From JBDFMH01 sp047238125 (GTDB lineage Bacteria; Pseudomonadota; Alphaproteobacteria; Sphingomonadales; Sphingomonadaceae), in contig NZ_JBDFMH010000001.1 in NCBI RefSeq assembly GCF_047238125.1, positions 1-64,000 on the forward strand: a stretch of DNA of 64,000 nt, given 5' to 3'. Both the position numbers and the translations under genes were made by a program. The notes below the pieces were generated by a model that was given only the letters and a program-made list of their open reading frames with translations, did no database searches and was not told the origin of the DNA. Below, one piece after another: positions 62,709 through 64,000 of the stretch; within the stretch, counting starts at the first letter, position 1; each line of letters starts with the position of its first letter.

Positions 62709-63246
62709 GCTCACGCCGGGTGAGGGGGGACTTGATCCACAAGCTGGCGCTTTAGCCGGCGATGACGCTTGCTTCGGCCATGGCTGGTGCAAGGCGCGAG
62801 CGCAGCACCGCCCACTTTAGACCAATTGGTCCTGACCGCGGATGCGCGGACCAAGAACGAGCCTGATCACGCCCTCCGAACCCTGACCTCCCGCTACACT
62901 GCATCGGATAATCGTTGGAGGTGCCCGATGACGATGGAGCGGCTGTTGCCTCAGGATCACCTTCCAAGTGAGGAAGTGGGATGACGCGAGAGGTTGCGCA
63001 GCGCGCAATGCGAGCGGCCGCAGAAATTGAAAGTCCAATCCGCTGCCACCGAACTAGGGGTTTCGTGCGAGACACGACCGATGGTTTTGGACGCCGCATC
63101 AAAAGAATGACGCGACCCGCTAAGCTGCGCTCGCTGTCTCGTCGTCTCGGCGAAAGATAGCCGGCTTGCGTAACGCTAACATGAAAATGCCAGCAACGAG
63201 CCGAAGCGCCGCCTAGCGGCGCAAGCGGCTTTTGAGCATTGGAACT
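62709..63246. other. gene-poor, lower-GC stretch beside tRNA-Lys
   Basis: No recognisable gene. ACCAATTGGT (62821-62830) is a palindrome, and TTGGTCC (62826-62832) is matched by GGACCAA (62848-62854). GGAGG at 62917-62921 is ideally spaced before ATG 62928, which opens an 18-codon frame ending in ATGA, where a second frame starts. Base composition is less GC-rich than in the flanking genes. It may be remnant DNA from integration at the tRNA. Confidence 0.45.
62981..63160 (+). CDS. possible 59-residue basic small protein
   Basis: ATG 62981 overlaps the stop of an 18-codon upstream frame as ATGA and follows GAGGAA by about 6 bases. The product (MTREVAQRAMRAAAEIES, then an Arg-rich C-terminus ending RSLSRRLGER) is strongly basic. 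I recognise no family, and it could be a chance frame or the decayed remnant of a larger gene. Confidence 0.25.
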   Translation: MTREVAQRAMRAAAEIESPIRCHRTRGFVRDTTDGFGRRIKRMTRPAKLRSLSRRLGER

Positions 63247-63322
<76 letters not shown>

Positions 63323-63411
63323 ACATCGTTGTCGGAAGAAGGCTTCCCCCGTCAGGCGAGGCGCGCCGTTAGCATGGGGTCGGGCGGGCTGCAACACCTG
63401 TGACGCGGTTT

Positions 63412-64000
63412 TTAGCGGCGCGCACGATGCGCGCGATCGAGCGCCATCAGCATGCCGAAACACAGCATCACCGTCATCATCGCCGATCCGCCGAACGAGA
63501 CCAGCGGCAGCGGGATGCCGACCACCGGGGCCAGGCCCATCACCATCATCAGGTTGATCGCGACATAGAGGAAGATCGTCATCGAGAGACCGGCCGCCGC
63601 CAGCCGGGCAAAGCGGGTGCGGCCCCGCAACCCCACGTTCAGCCCCCAGCGCACGACCAGCAGGAAGCCCAGGATCAGCGCGACCCCCCCGAGCAGGCCC
63701 CATTCCTCGGCCATGGTGGCGAACACGAAATCGGTGTGGCCTTCGGGCAGGTAATCGAGATGGCTCTGGGTGCCATCGAGGAAGCCCTTGCCGAAGATGC
63801 CGCCCGATCCGATCGCGATCTTCGACTGGCTGATATGATAGCCGGTGCCGAGCGGATCGCTTTCGGGATCGAGGAAGATCAGCACCCGGTTGCGCTGATA
63901 TTCGTGCATCATCGAGAAGACGACCGGCATCGCCGCGCCCATCAGCAGCGCGCCGCCGGCGAACAGCCGAAGCGGGATGCCGGCCAGGAACATGATCGTG
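63412..64000 (-). CDS. rodA: peptidoglycan glycosyltransferase RodA (5' part outside window)
   Basis: The C-terminal 196 residues of a SEDS protein; the frame is open through the window edge. Family landmarks are HEYQRNRVLIFLDPESDPLGTGYHISQSKIAIGSGGIFGKGFLDGTQSHLDYLPEGHTDFVFATMAEEWGLLGG and the last helices ending in GIPLPLVSFGGSAMMTVMLCFGMLMAL. DFVFATMAEE is more typical of RodA than FtsW. It polymerises glycan strands during cell elongation. tRNA-Lys lies downstream on the same strand. Confidence 0.93.
   Translation of the reverse strand, partial: TIMFLAGIPLRLFAGGALLMGAAMPVVFSMMHEYQRNRVLIFLDPESDPLGTGYHISQSKIAIGSGGIFGKGFLDGTQSHLDYLPEGHTDFVFATMAEEWGLLGGVALILGFLLVVRWGLNVGLRGRTRFARLAAAGLSMTIFLYVAINLMMVMGLAPVVGIPLPLVSFGGSAMMTVMLCFGMLMALDRAHRARR

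Overview
The window is a stretch of a GC-rich alphaproteobacterial chromosome, most likely a Sphingomonas or close sphingomonad. The evidence is the two secreted proteins ending in a PEPxxWA-type sorting signal (VPEPAAWALMIGGFG plus RRR), an alphaproteobacterial LexA with a GTTC-N7-GTTC box, the trp-moaC-moeA-lexA gene order, and the CopA/CopB pair. I see no insertion sequence, prophage, CRISPR array or replication origin. Species assignment is inference.

Layout. 1-2550: a sulfide/persulfide detoxification module (persulfide-dioxygenase-like enzyme, two-cysteine BigR/SqrR-type repressor, rhodanese with a membrane tail, TauE/SafE exporter) around a divergent AT-rich operator. 2619-12580: housekeeping and metabolism (ligA, orphan CHASE3 hybrid kinase, phenylalanine hydroxylase, phosphoesterase, KDPG aldolase, AlkA-like glycosylase, ferredoxin, RlmB-type methylase, M28 peptidase). 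12696-12781: tRNA-Tyr. 12951-23362: a PEP-CTERM gene, then a long minus-strand run ppiD-trpE-hydrolase-trpG-trpD-trpC-moaC-moeA-lexA, mostly with 4-bp overlaps. 23547-28120: tpiA, a DUF885 protein, secG and pyrG on the plus strand. 28140-34759: argC, an NlpC/P60 hydrolase, MarR, M17 aminopeptidase, TPR-sulfotransferase and rimO on the minus strand. 34794-38500: a Gly/Cys-rich-tail protein, MarR, a large unknown membrane protein and a DUF2200 protein. 38664-41473: copper resistance copA-copB.

41527-60812 is the main accessory region, for surface polysaccharide. A tightly packed 11-gene minus-strand operon runs from an HpcH-like aldolase and a ThDP enzyme through HAD, SDR, Wza-like and Wzz-like genes to GT2, GtrA, GT87-like, a Tat-exported beta-helix protein and GT39. 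Divergent from it is a plus-strand CDP-deoxysugar operon (ferredoxin reductase E3, glucose-1-phosphate cytidylyltransferase, CDP-glucose 4,6-dehydratase, E1 dehydrase), followed by a convergent TylF-like methyltransferase. Together these resemble a route to a CDP-3,6-dideoxyhexose that may be carbon-branched by the ThDP enzyme, as in yersiniose synthesis, and then transferred and exported. No Wzx/Wzy or priming transferase is in the window.

61027-64000: a CysQ-like phosphatase, a second PEPxxWA-CTERM protein, a 580-base gap with two tiny overlapping reading frames, tRNA-Lys and the C-terminal part of rodA. Start sites were reassigned wherever the longest open frame ran into a neighbour and an internal start had a better ribosome site, signal peptide or family length.
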